From NCBI GenBank assembly GCA_038501625.1, contig JAZAYU010001067.1, positions 30,504 to 94,503 on the forward strand: DNA of 64,000 nt. Reading direction: 5' to 3'. The position numbers and the translations under genes were made by a program. A model generated the notes under the pieces. It was not told the origin of the DNA. It ran no database searches and saw nothing but the letters and a program-made list of their open reading frames with translations. This document shows, one piece after another, positions 1-10,564 of this stretch (its first letter is position 1; each line of letters opens with the position of its first letter). This DNA comes from Corbicula japonica. Its lineage: Eukaryota > Mollusca > Bivalvia > Venerida > Cyrenidae.

Positions 1-322
1 CGATAAGCGAAACAGTCAGAATAGCCAAATTGTCAAGTAGAAAATTAAAATAATCCAAACAATTGTAAAAGTTACACAAGCATACTGTTGTTCGGTTTAC
101 CTGACTCAAATCTTAACATAGAACTAATCAGAAATTGTATTTGCCATACAGATATAACATTAATCGACATTTTTTCTTAGTATCTATGTATCCTTTGCCC
201 CCATTCTGTTCAGGAGAAAGCTTGTTCTTAAGTTCACAAAGAAAGATGTGTTGCTATTTGACGAACTAAAATATTTTTTTTTCTAATATCTATTTACAAT
301 AATTTAAACAACATACTTGTAA
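1..322. other. AT-rich flank, nothing recognised
   Basis: AT-rich sequence without a convincing ORF. It does not resemble the 5' flank, first exon or intron of the complete C1q copies further right, so the truncated C1q copy that begins at about 323 has lost its 5' half rather than having it just upstream. Confidence 0.5.
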
Positions 323-619
323 GCTACAAAAACTGGCACCTACCAGATCAGTACGACACTCACTTCGTATGCATCTGGCGCAGGATATCACGTGGCCATA
401 GTGAAGAATTCAATAGCCAACAAAGTTGGATACTTATTTGCAGATGGTCAGCAAAACTTCTGGCAGATACACAGCACTTCGGTCATAATTCACATGGATG
501 TCGGCGATGATGTGTGGATTTCGTGTCTGGCTGACAGCTCGATGCACGGGGACCCAGGTTCAAACTATCCGGGTCACTACCATTCGCATTTTTCCGGATT
601 CATGATATCTGAAGACTAG
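323..619 (+). pseudogene. 5'-truncated C1q-domain copy
   Basis: The frame that starts at Met 392 continues upstream to about 323, where similarity to exon 2 of the other C1q copies stops abruptly within the segment equivalent to APKTGTYQIS. A stop codon (TAA, 320-322) immediately precedes it in frame. The rest of the globular C1q domain is intact to its normal end (SHFSGFMISED then stop), including the NSIANKVGYLF, FWQIHSTSV and DVWISCL blocks. The first exon, intron and N-terminal third of the C1q domain are missing. The break is not at an exon boundary of the other copies, so truncation by recombination is more likely than an alternative gene structure. An AG lies just before the homology start and could act as an acceptor, but no exon 1 is visible in the window. 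It is probably non-functional. Its 3' flank resembles that of the other plus-strand copies. Confidence 0.75.
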
Positions 620-1039
620 AACTAAATACGAGTAATCAGTGATTATTTCTAGATGCTTTTATGACCTCGCTCTTACCTTTGAGAACAAGATCCAACGTCA
701 GATAACAAACTTTCTATTGGTCAATTCTAAAACTGTGCTCACTTTCCAACAACTAGATTTCTTAATGTAGGACTAAGATCTTCCGTACATTTCATTGTGG
801 TCCATATATAAAATATCTATGCTAAGCTCGTTCTGTGTCAGGGGTACTTTGGTCTTTTACGTTTAATCGTTAATACATTTGTACGTTAATCGCGATAAAG
901 TTTCTGCCATAGTTGCTGTTTTATAAGTAATAGTGTCATCATAGCATTCAGCTGAACATAGGGACAGAAGCAAGCATAAACATAAGTAATCATGTTTATT
1001 TATACTGAAATAATATTCATTTAAATAACTGCCCATGAA

Positions 1040-1100
1040 CAGGCTCAATTCAACCGAGCCTGCAATATTTCTTCATATTTGTCGTGTTTAGTGGCTTTTA
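1040..1100 (-). repeat. Short dispersed hairpin repeat, copy 1
   Basis: The reverse strand reads roughly AATATTGCAGGCTCGGTT followed by TGAATTGAGCCTG, which can fold on itself. The same block occurs on the plus strand near 35745-35815 and 53440-53515. In all three, a CGACAAATATTAAA-like string lies next to it. It is probably part of a small non-autonomous element; its ends were not resolved. Confidence 0.5.
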
Positions 1101-1227
1101 AAGTTAAAGATATTTTTGTTATTTTTTTTTGGTTTTGCATACATGTACTACCTTAGATAATATCACGGTATAAAAACAATACAATATACATTAGAGTCAT
1201 TAGTAAACAGCTCATAGAGTGTACATA

Positions 1228-1815
1228 ATGAGTCGTGGCGATTGGTGGCTGTGTTTCATCAGACTTTTGTGTGTGTTGGGCGGGTGGGGGGGGGGGCATG
1301 CTGGGCGATGGGCGGCTGTGTTTCATCTGACTTTTGTGTGTGTTGGGCGGGGGGGGGGATGCTGGGCGATGGGCGGCTGTGTTTCATTTGACTTTTGTGC
1401 GTGTTGGGTGGGGAGGGGTGCTGGGCGATGTGCGGCTGTGTTTCATCTGACTATTGTGTGTGTTGGGCGGGGGGGGGGGAGGGGGTGCTGGTCGATGGGC
1501 GGCTGTATTTCATCTGACTTTTGTGTGTGTTGGGGGGGGGGGGTGCTTGGCGATGGGCGGCTGTGTTTCATCTGACTTTTGTGTGTGTTGGGCGGGGGGG
1601 GGGTGCTGGGCGATGGGCGGCTGTGTTTCATCTGACTTTTGTGTGTGTTGGGCGGGAGGGGGGTTGCTGGGCGATGGGCGGCTGTGTTTCATCTGACTTT
1701 TGTGTGTGTTGGGCGGGGGGGGGGGGGGGTGCTGGGCGATGGGCGGCTGTGTTTCATCTGACTTTTGTGTGTGTTGGGCGGGGGGGGGGGGTGCTGGGCG
1801 ATGGGCTGCTGTGTT
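1228..1815. repeat. G-rich minisatellite, about 62 bp x 9-10
   Basis: About nine to ten tandem copies of a roughly 60-66 bp unit: GGGCGATGGGCGGCTGTG, then TTTCATCTGACTTTTGTGTG, then a run of 9-14 G. Length variation between copies is mostly in the G run. The unit lacks stop codons in several frames, which produces long artificial open frames on both strands; none is a gene. The right edge runs into GTGGCTATTCCTGATCTGCA, a match to the 3' tail of the retroelement family annotated at 4850-7482, so the array probably grew from that tail. Confidence 0.9.
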
Positions 1816-2463
1816 TCTGTGTGTGGCTATTCCTGATCTGCATATTTTACTTTTACTGTTTGCTGTTGGTTGCCAGGCATACACTAAATATTCTATACAC
1901 TGCTACAGACTAATTCCAAAACATATTGCATATCAGTATGAATAATCTTGTCCTACACTTATTTTAATTTCCATTACAATTATGTGATGCTTATGATTTG
2001 AGATTGAACTCCAGTCACAGATTTATGATCTTGGGTTCATATCTTCAAGCGAAGTTTTGTATATGTGTGTGTATTGTATTAATACTGCATCCGTTGAAAA
2101 GAAGCACGAAACCAAATAATGAATTTTAGTTTGTTTTGTTATCGAGAGAAAATCTTTCACAAAACAATAGTTGACTTCAAATCTGTCACATAAAACCGTA
2201 CACAAACAGGAAGAGAAATTTGCCGTTCAGCGCATGTGTATATACATGTAATATTAACTTTTTAATTGGATGAACCTACACTTGTTTCAAATTCTTATTG
2301 AACAGGAAATTAAATTCGCAGACATTATATAGCAACAGTGTTGAGTAAAAGCTCAAAATATTTACCATAACATAGCAGAAATAAAGAACTGTACTGTGTC
2401 TTGGATACAACGATAACAAAAATTTGACAAAAATCCTCTTATTACACTACGCAACATACGACA
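1816..2463. other. Retroelement-tail scrap and C1q 5' flank
   Basis: At 1825-1860 a short piece of the retroelement 3' tail follows the minisatellite. From about 2150 to 2463 the sequence resembles the 5' flanks of the C1q copies at 20.4 and 28.9 kb (AGGAAGAGAAATTTG; GAACTGTACTGTGTCTTG; a TTATTACACTACG-like string just before the ATG), so it probably holds the promoter and 5' UTR. No clear TATA box was assigned. Confidence 0.45.
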
Positions 2464-3329
2464 ATGGATAAAATGGTTCGTTTGTTTCTATTGTTGTCGG
2501 TGTTCGGTTTGAACCTTGGGTTGCCACTTGATTCGGACACCAACGTTCTAGAGTTATTGAACAGACTCGATGCAGACGTCAAAGCGAATAAAGTCAAAAT
2601 CCAAGAGATGGAGGAGACAATTAACGGTAAATACCTTAACATCGATGCCACATGACATGTATGACTGCATTATAGAATTAAGAAACTGCATGCACCATAC
2701 GCCGATAAACTTTTCAATGAATTTGGTTATAATGCTATAATTATAATTACACGTACACACACGAAGAAAGGCAAGTCGTGCCGGCAATCCTGCCATCGCT
2801 TTGTATTAAAAAATCAACTTTTGGCCACTGCTACATGTAATACTCATGTGTCTAAATTCTGTATCTTTTAGGTAGACAACAAGGCAAAGCAGCTCTTTCA
2901 TCGGAAACTCCGGCTTTCATGGCAACCTTAAGCAATGGTTTTGACCACTGCGGAGCAAATCAACGTGTTGTCTTCGATGCAGTAAAACTCAACCAAGGCG
3001 GAGGCTATGACAACCGACATGGTTTATTCCGGGCACCAAAAACTGGCACCTACCAAATCAGTGCGACACTCACTGCGTATGCTTCAGGTGCGGGATATCA
3101 CGTTGCCATAGTGAAGGATTCGGTAGCAAACATAGTCGGATACTTATTTGCAGACGCTAAGAAGGATTTCTGGCAGATACACAGTACTTCAATCGTTATT
3201 CACATGAATGCAGGGGATGATGTATGGTTGTCATGTCTTTGGGATAGCTCGATGTATGGGGACCCAGGCATAGTACCAAGGGATCACTACCTTTCACATT
3301 TTTCTGGATTCTTGATTTCCGAGGACTAG
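2464..3329 (+). CDS. Secreted globular C1q-domain protein, two exons (copy 1)
   Basis: Exons 2464-2626 and 2872-3329 join in phase 1 (donor GTAAAT at 2627, acceptor TTTTAG at 2866-2871) to give 206 residues. Exon 1 encodes a signal peptide (MDKMVRLFLLLSVFGLNLG, residues 1-19) and a short leucine-heptad segment (about 26-54) that may trimerise the protein. Exon 2 encodes the globular C1q head (about 68-206): FMATLSNGFDHCG, NQGGGYDNRHGLFRAPKTG, FWQIHSTSIVIHMNAGDDV and a C-terminal SHFSGFLISED. There is no collagen Gly-X-Y stretch, so it is a head-only type. In bivalves such proteins are abundant haemolymph lectin-like pattern-recognition proteins; the ligand cannot be predicted here. All splice sites and the frame are intact. 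The start was chosen because it opens a signal peptide shared by the other plus-strand copies. Confidence 0.9.
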
Positions 3330-4335
3330 AACTGGATACTAGTAGTCAACGAATAACAGCTTGAATGTGTGTTTTGTAGTTGTTTATATGTCATCGCTCA
3401 GATATAAAACTTTCCATTGGTCAGTTCTTTGACTTTGCTGTGACTTTGTTCAGTTTAATCATTTCACATTTCTCAGAACCGTGACTGGTCTCCACTATCG
3501 ATTTTATAACCTTCTATATATTTGCATTTTGGGTCACACTTGAAAAAACCCATTGGCAAAGTGTTGTGTTCAAAGGCGGAAAGCCATCGAGTTTTCACTT
3601 TCGTTAATTGTTTGTGATGTCTATTTTGAAACTGATCATTGTATATCCATGCTCTCTTCTCCTCTCTACTGTTTGGCTGTGTGGGGAGGCTATATCTACT
3701 AGATTAGGCCATTCCCGATATTTTACTTTTAATCAAAATTCAAAAATCGTTATGCTTGTCCAGTGATTATTACATTTCTTATTTTCTTTCAATGTGTCTA
3801 CTATTCGCAACCGTTCTGTAAAGAAGTAGACGACTGCAAAAGTCCTTCGTTACTTCTCGAACTGTTTGCTAGTTATTGTGACGGCTTTTAGCGATTGTTC
3901 TAATATAACTGTAACAATTGCTAAATGTAACATTTATAACATTATTTTCTTCCAGTAAAAGCTGCTTATATAGGGCGTAGCATAAGACTGATGTTTAAAT
4001 TCTTCTATGCTTGTACTGAATCACCAATAAATCAATTTTCGTCAACATGACGACCTATATCAAAATACATCAGCTCTAATATATTAACCTGTTTATACCA
4101 TAATAGCTTTTATTGAATCACGCATAATTTTAAATTAATTTTATTTTCGTAAACATGATAACCTTTTCGACATAGAGTCTACTGTTCGATCAAATGCTCT
4201 GTATGTTTCTCGTATGGGTGATTTAAACTGCGCTCACAGATTGGTCCCTGGAGTCGCTTTTTCATTCGCATACACTCAAGAAAATAATGCTATGAGACAT
4301 ATACATGTAATTACATAACATTATTTCTCAAGTAT
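3330..4335. other. 3' flank of C1q copy 1, shared with copy 2
   Basis: Closely matches 21733-22735 downstream of the second plus-strand C1q gene. Around 3540-3735 it contains a degraded retroelement 3' tail in plus orientation (CGTTAATTGTTTGTGATGTC; GTGTGGGGAGGCTAT). AATAAA at about 4025 is a possible but distant poly(A) signal. No gene seen. Confidence 0.55.
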
Positions 4336-4339
4336 GTTG

Positions 4340-4810
4340 TAATTACTTGAATATCAGTAGTCTAGATCTAGATCATCTAGACTACTGTCATTGATCAGTG
4401 TCACACTGCTCTGACGAACGTCTAGAGACATCGCTACATAAAAAGTCTGACCGACAGGTGGCGCTTTTGTATGGTAAACAAATCAGAAATCAATCGCGAT
4501 TCCTAATGAAATTAGTTAACAGTGCTTTAACCGTATTTCTTCCACACTAGGCAAAGTGAACCTTAGGTAATATGATTTCGAGCTACAAAATCAGGTATAT
4601 GGTTTATAAAACAAAGGACGTTAAATTACTTGCCTACCCACTGTTACATAAATGAATGCAAAAATATGCTACGCCGTTGCTGCCCCTTTGTGATAATGGT
4701 TTTAGACTGTCACGTTGTGTGCTATGGCAGTTGTCATCGTACTGTGATAACAAAGAGAATAACATCAAAATCTTCCTGATGAAAACAATAAAGTTCCATC
4801 AAACTTTGCA
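4340..4810 (+). repeat. Dispersed repeat R1, copy 1
   Basis: Contains CTAGATCATCTAGACTACTG, TCAGTGTCACACTGCTCTGA, AAAAGTCTGACCGACAGGTG, and near the end CTATGGCAGTTGTCATCGTA. Related copies lie at 22735-23110 and 38330-38730 (+, the latter split by a SINE), and at 43045-43262 (-). It has no coding potential and is probably a non-autonomous mobile element. Confidence 0.65.
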
Positions 4811-4849
4811 TAAATAAATCTTATTAATGTATGTTTAATTTTATACGTT

Positions 4850-5548
4850 AAGAAAAATTAGAACAGCAATGAAAAAAGATTGACCTAAAAAACCCTAAAT
4901 TCTGCATCCAAACACAAAAAAACAAAGCAACACAAAACATCAATTTAAATGCCTTCCTGAGTAATGAGTTGCTAACAACAATATCTATTAGTAAGATCAT
5001 CTTGTCTAACACATGTATACAGTAAAAAGGTAATATATGCATATCAGGAATCGCCACACTCAAAATACACAGCCTCCCCACGCAGCGAAAAAGAAGAGAG
5101 GAAGAGAGAGAGTGCATGTTTTATATACGTATGTCAATTAAAATAGGACGCCACAAACAATTAACGAAGAAGAGAACCTTTGGGGATACCGCCTTGGAAC
5201 GGTCAGTGGCAAAACAAATTGCCACTGGGGGTTTAAACCAGGTTCTAGGGTGCACCAACCTCACACTTGCCCCAACAGGTTCTCGTATCACAAAACAAGT
5301 ACAAATTGTCTTGGTGAAATAACTCCAACCCACCTATCAGCTCAACAATGTTGCATGCAAAAGCATACAAACATATAAACATAAGAATTAATAGCATTGC
5401 AAAGCCAAAGGGCGGGTACTCAATGATCTTTCCGAGACCAGAGCACCTGGAGTAAAATCAGCAAGAACACGATGACAGGGATAAAAGAAACAAATCGAGC
5501 TTCTAGGTTCTTTAAAGAAAAGATTTCCCCATAAACCTTCATAAACTC
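4850..5548 (-). mobile_element. 3' tail of the retroelement
   Basis: Non-coding tail that follows the reverse-transcriptase frame on the minus strand. It includes TTTGCCACTGACCGTTCCAA, GGGGCAAGTGTGAGGTTGGT, and near its far end CGATTCCTGATATGCATATA. The same tail, in varying decay, recurs at 3540-3735, 8820-9260, 17630-18135, 20720-20900, 21930-22140, 24490-24930, 29200-29340 and 50640-51150. That makes it the most widespread repeat of the window and evidence of many 5'-truncated insertions. The boundary with R1-type sequence at 4810-4960 is not sharp. Confidence 0.65.
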
Positions 5549-7482
5549 TTACACCCCTGCCACCGTCGTGCAACCAAAGAGGTAAGCATAATGATCAACT
5601 GTAGATGGGTTAATCACCAGGCCTGCAGAGCGCTGTAAAATATCATGTTGGTAACCTTTCTTTTTAAATTTACAGATGGTTTTTACGAATAACCGGGAGA
5701 AATTACTATCGCCTTTTATCTTCTTAAGTTTATAAATTAAATCTCCATAAAAAACTGGCTGTGAAATTCCTTGTTGCAATAGTGATTTTAAACTGCAGCT
5801 GTATTTATGAATTAGATCTGGATATCGGCGATAAAACTTGCAAAAGGTTTTCCTTAATTTGTGATACCGATAACCTTGTTTTAAAAGTTTTTCTGTAATG
5901 CAAAGATTACGTTCATTGAAATCATTCACATCATTGCAAGCTCTTGAAAAGCGAACAAGCTGAGAGATATAAACCCCGTAAGAAGTTGCACGAGGAACAT
6001 CGCCGTCTAGAAACGGAAAATTTACTATATTAAAATTAAAATCATCTCTTTTATCATAAATTTTAGTAGTGACGTAACCATTTTCGATGGATAGATTTAA
6101 ATCAAGGAAGTTTGCTTGCTTTTCTGAAGTGTTCGCTTTATTAAGTTGTAGTTCTTTAGGATAAATCTTATTAACCAGTGATGGAAAATGGTTATTATCT
6201 ATATTTAATAAATCATCAAGGTACCTCGAGGTGTTGTTAAAAGCTGTAATAATATCATCTTGATGTTCGGTAGAAAGAGATAACATAAAATCTCTTTCAT
6301 AACAGTATAAAAACAGATCAGCAACAAGGGGTGCACAATTAGTACCCATTGGAATGCCTATTACTTGTTTATAAATAGATGTACCAAATCTCAAATAAAT
6401 ATTATCCAATAAAAATGTGAGCGCCTGGATAAGGTCTTGACAGGTCCATGAAGTATAATTATCATAAGAACCATCTGTAAAGAATGCCCTATGTTCATTA
6501 CAAGCAATAAATGTTTTATTTTCTCTAGCAAAAGTTTTTTCAATGAGACTGGTTAGCTTGTCTCTTATTAAATTATGAGGGAGAGAAGTATACAAGGTAG
6601 AAAAATCATATGTAGACAAACAGAACGCCTGAAAATTATTTGATTTAAGTTTCTTCAAAACGTCATTTGAATTTTTTATAGACCAAAATAAATTTTTGCC
6701 AGTAGTTTCAAAAACTTTTTCGCAATACCTAATTACATGTTCTTTTATAGCTGTTAGACAAGATGTTAAGAGCACGGATAACTTTGTTGTTGTACAAGAA
6801 CTAGAGTTAGCGATAAATCTTGCTTTGTACGGTGTTTTGTGCATTTTAGGCAACCAATACATAGTAGGTACTTTGTCTTGTTTAGGCTCAACACTGATTC
6901 TAAATTTTGTAATTTGTAGAGTGTGTGCAGTAACAATATCACTCTCAGATGAAGAAGTCAGTGTATAAGCATTAGTGCTATTCAGCTCTTCAGTTTGAAC
7001 ATTAATATAGTGTATACGTCACACTATAATAACATTATTTGAAGCCTTATCAGCAGGTGTTAAAACAAATTTGTTGTGAAAATCTTGAATACCCTTTTTC
7101 AAATGACGAAAGTTAAAACGAGGTCGAGGTGGTAGTAAAGCTTTGTTTCTTTTATAGAAGGATATACGAGTGTCAATTATTTTGAATATTTGTTTTTTCC
7201 AGTTTGAAAGAGCATTAGGCTCAGCATGTTCTCGTTTACACCATTTATTGCAAAAAGAGTTTAAAGACTCTGCAATTTCCGCACGACATGTATTAAAGTC
7301 GATGTCCGATGGAATTCTGTATTTTGGACCTTTTGAGTAAGAGATAATTGTAAAAGTTTGTTTGGCCTTTAATGGTTGCGAAAATGGATGACAAAAATAA
7401 AATTGTGGATTTCTCTCTTCATAATTAAAAGTTCTTTTAAGGGATCTTGGATATTGTCAGCATCATTTTGATCATGTGTCAT
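5549..7482 (-). pseudogene. Penelope-like reverse transcriptase, nearly full length, broken
   Basis: An open frame of 437 codons (6862 to 5549) carries the RT palm: WLPKMHKTPYKARFI (about residues 3-17), motif A TYDFSTLYTSLPH (catalytic Asp near 86), motif B GIPMGTNCAPLVADL (169-183) and motif C RYLDDL (213-218), followed by YDKRDDFNF and YGVYISQLVRFSRAC. The same frame continues upstream of Met 6862, broken only by TGA at 7019-7021 where relatives would be expected to have a sense codon in a NNVIIV-RIHY context. It covers LTPADKASNN and SKGPKYRIP up to about 7445, where a frame change leads to a likely start ATG at 7480-7482. The total is about 640 codons. No GIY-YIG endonuclease was recognised. 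The RT motif pattern fits Penelope-like elements, but another retroelement class is possible. Fragments of the same RT lie at 23.1, 50.2, 53.2 and 60.8-62.2 kb. Confidence 0.75.
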
Positions 7483-8010
7483 TTCAACTGTTTTTGTTTT
7501 GCGATGCTTCGTTTTTGTGTTTGATTGCAAATAGGATTTTCACGCTGTAACTATTTTCTTTACTGTTCTAAATTTTCTTAACGCTTCTGTCTTTTCGTAA
7601 TTGGGATTTTTTTTAACTGTAAATCTTAGGTCGCCATGCGGGTATGCCAAGGAATTTTGAAGTTATCTTTAGAAATACAAAAAATGGTTGTAGGGCAAAT
7701 TTTTTCTCTTCCGACGTAATTTTGATCCAAAACGGCCAACATTTAGAGAATAAATATGATCTTCTTATTTAAATGATTTCATTCTAAAATATGCTAATGG
7801 ACAAAAGTCTTGTCCACTCTACAGTTTTCAAAATATTACTTTACCATCAGTACTGGCTCAAATTCCAAAACTCTTTTTTTATTGAATGCCTCTTTCCAAC
7901 CATACCAAATTTATGAGTGTGCGATAGAAACTTCACGCGTTCTAAAGATAATATGGAAAACCATACCGGACAAGATTTGTGTCCATGAGTATATTTCTAA
8001 GGTTGTATAA
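7483..8010. other. Retroelement 5' region and unknown sequence
   Basis: Continues upstream of the RT start. It is closely matched at 23250-23790 in the second duplication unit. Its GTCGCCATGCGGGTATGCCA block is also present, inverted and diverged, near 37900-37930, so part of it is repetitive. No gene recognised. Confidence 0.4.
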
Positions 8011-8108
8011 CGTTGACCATGATTTGAAAACTGGTTTCCGATTATACTTACTGAATGTTATCATTCAGTAATTATGATCGGAAAGCAGTTTTCCAATCAT
8101 GGTCAACG
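8011..8108. repeat. Perfect-looking palindrome (hairpin about 47-bp arms)
   Basis: CGTTGACCATGATTTGAAAA at the left is answered by TTTTCCAATCATGGTCAACG at the right around a centre ACTGAATGTTATCATTCAGT. The corresponding place in the second unit (about 23780) keeps only the right end, so the hairpin has been deleted there. Confidence 0.8.
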
Positions 8109-8119
8109 TTACCTCAAAA

Positions 8120-8960
8120 GACATTAACGTTTTGAATCAACACAAATAGGGTCATCTACTCCCCTATAACATTATCCCACCAAGTCGGATGACTGTATGT
8201 CCATTTGGTCTTTAGCTATTGATTGGAATCCACAGAAAATAATGTCCAGTGTACCGGGCAGCTTTCATATCGGCAATACTCCTGATTTTTAAATGGTCTC
8301 TTTGTCACGGGATCGGGTGTCTATCTTACCCTTCTTTCGCCGTGGGTTCAAATTGAGCAAATGCGATACTGAAATATATCAAATAATATATTTCTATAAT
8401 TCGCCTGTAAATCATAACAGTCACAATCGCGGTTTATTTTACAATATCAGAGGTCAGGTAAGATAACGGTGGCTAAAACAACCAAATAATCAAAAAGGCA
8501 AAATGCACATTTCAAACGGGTTTACAAAAAGATTAAATAAAATAGTTAAGAATGGAAAGACATGCGGAAACATACCTGAAATATATCAAATAATATATAA
8601 TTCGCCTGTAAATCATAACAGTCACAATGGCGGTTAATTTTACAATATAAGGGGTTAACTTAGATAACTAGCCTAGTGTTAATAATGGTTAATAAAAGAA
8701 ATAGACCCGTACCCTGTTACCCTAATTTTATAATTATCAACTACCTAGATAGCCTATGACCTTACCTAGTTAGCCTACGACATCTTCGTGTAAAAAAGTG
8801 AATAAATGCATATACTAAGAAATCACATCCAGAAGCCACAGCCTACCCACACAGGCAGAGAAGAAAAGATGATATAGGTTATAACATCAACAATGTCAAA
8901 AAAAAAACACCGACAAGTAAAACAATTAACGAAAATATAAACCCGAATGGTTACCGATTG
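8120..8960. repeat. Dispersed non-coding repeats
   Basis: 8120-8260 carries the AATAGGGTCATCTACTCCCC type of dispersed repeat, which is related to the degenerate repeats at 33.4-34.1 kb. 8370-8640 holds a doubled block: AATATATCAAATAATATAT and ATAATTCGCCTGTAAATCAT occur twice, about 220 bp apart. The whole stretch is matched at 23820-24500. No gene. Confidence 0.5.
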
Positions 8961-9260
8961 AAATGGACGTTCGCAAAACAACTTGCTACTGTGAGTTTAA
9001 ACTAGGTTCTAGTTTGCACCAACCTCACACTTGCCCATTAGGGTTCTCGAATAAACAAACAATTAAAAGTTGTCTTGGTCAACTAACTTCAACCTACCAA
9101 TCAAGCATGTCAAGTCGACAATATTGTATGCCAAAGCACACAAAACATATAGATCTAAAAGCATCGCTATGCGTACACAATGAGAAATTACTGATACAAG
9201 AGCACCTAGATTCAAATCGGCAAGAACATGGACAAAAGAATCAATGTGGGAATTAGAAAT
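8820..9260 (-). mobile_element. Degraded retroelement 3' tail
   Basis: Matches the minus-orientation tail at 5040-5480: CACCAACCTCACACTTGCCC, then GTTGTCTTGGTCAACTAAC, then GCACCTAGATTCAAATCGGC. The open frames here are by-products of this tail, not genes. A near-identical copy lies at 24490-24930. Confidence 0.65.
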
Positions 9261-9577
9261 TATGTCTCCAAAATTGAATATGTTTATGGCGCTTGAAAAG
9301 ATAGATAGATTTATTTTGGCATAAGAAACATACAATGGTTTACATAATATTATACATTTGAACAATAAAAGTAAATATTATCAAAACAAACAATCATATA
9401 AAATGTTTAGAAGCAGAGATAACCATGGAATGCTTCAAATACCAAGGATAACGCAACAAAGTGCAAGCACTTACATCCATTGCGGTCGTTGGTATTGGTT
9501 GCATGACCCAGAGTGGCAAACCAGCAAAAACGTAAACAATAAAATAATAATTAATAAGTTTCACTTTAGTATTATCA

Positions 9578-10564
9578 AATGATAGTGTCTCTAGCTGGGA
9601 GCGAACCCGCACCGTCACGGCGACAGCGCCTAGCCATGCAATTCCTGCGACGTAACCAACTGAGCTAACCGGGACAACGCCAAAAAACGTTGATCGGATA
9701 GCCCTGATATACGTAACAATCACTGCATGACATCGGTAACGGGTTAATTTACTGATAACAGTACTGACTATATGTACGGGAAGACTTTTTACGGCCGCCA
9801 CACTGCACAAATAGCGCTACTGTGAATTTCAAATGATAGTGTCTCTAGCTGGGAGCGAACCCGCACCGTCACGGCGACAGCGCCTAGCCATGCAATTCCT
9901 GCGACGTAACCAACTGAGCTAACCGGGACAACGCCAAAAAACGTTGATCGGATAGCCCTGATATACGTAACAATCACTGCATGACATCGGTAACGGGTTA
10001 ATTTACTGATAACAGTACTGACTATATGTACGGGGAGACTTTTTACGGCCGCCACACTGCACAAATAGCGCTACTGTGAATTTCAAATGATAGTGTCTCT
10101 AGCTGGGAGCGAACCCGCACCGTCCCGGCGACAGCGCCTAGCCATGCAATTCCTGCGACGTAACCAACTGAGCTAACCGGGACAACGCCAAAAAACGTTG
10201 ATCGGATAGCCCTGATATACGTAACAATCACTGCATGACATCGGTAACGGGTTAATTTACTGATAACAGTACTGACTATATGTACGGGGAGACTTTTTAC
10301 GGCCGCCACACTGCACAAATAGCGCTACTGTGAATTTCAAATGATAGTGTCTCTAGCTGGGAGCGAACCCGCAACGTCACGGCGACAGCGCCTAGCCATG
10401 CAATTCCTGCGACGTAACCAACTGAGCTAACCGGGACAACGCCAAAAAACGTTGATCGGATTGCCCTGATATACGTAACAATCACTGCATGACATCGGTA
10501 ACGGGTTAATTTACTGATAACAGTACTGACTATATGTACGGGGAGACTTTTTACGGCCGCCACA
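9578..10564 (-). mobile_element. tRNA-derived SINE, tandem array of about 3.9 x 254 bp
   Basis: Four almost identical 254-bp units, the last slightly short; only a handful of substitutions were noticed between units. On the minus strand each unit holds a pol III promoter-like tRNA core: GTCCCGGTTAGCTCAGTTGG (A box) and GGTGCGGGTTCGCTCCCA (B box). The acceptor stem no longer pairs well, so it is not a functional tRNA. Another part of the unit carries TATATGTACGGGGAGACTTT, seen with other SINE-like repeats in the window. Repeated minus-strand open frames here are artefacts of the array. The second duplication unit (about 25268) has the uninterrupted site, with CAAA present on both sides of the insert in this unit. 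Confidence 0.85.

Noticed and set aside
1219..1945. Several overlapping open frames of 60-130 codons on both strands
   Set aside because: They are produced by the stop-free G-rich minisatellite; the proteins are pure repeats of the unit.
2919..3329. Single-exon C1q gene starting at the internal ATG (MATLS...)
   Set aside because: The upstream exon with signal peptide and matching phase-1 splice sites is clear, and the frame continues upstream of this Met to the acceptor.
9600..10440. Genuine tRNA genes
   Set aside because: A and B boxes are present, but the acceptor arm does not pair and the core is expanded; best explained as a tRNA-derived SINE. The same holds for 38.73 kb and 53.8-54.1 kb.
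9394..10563. Series of nearly identical 88-138-codon minus-strand frames
   Set aside because: They read the tandem SINE unit, repeat every 254 bp, and have no domain or splice context.
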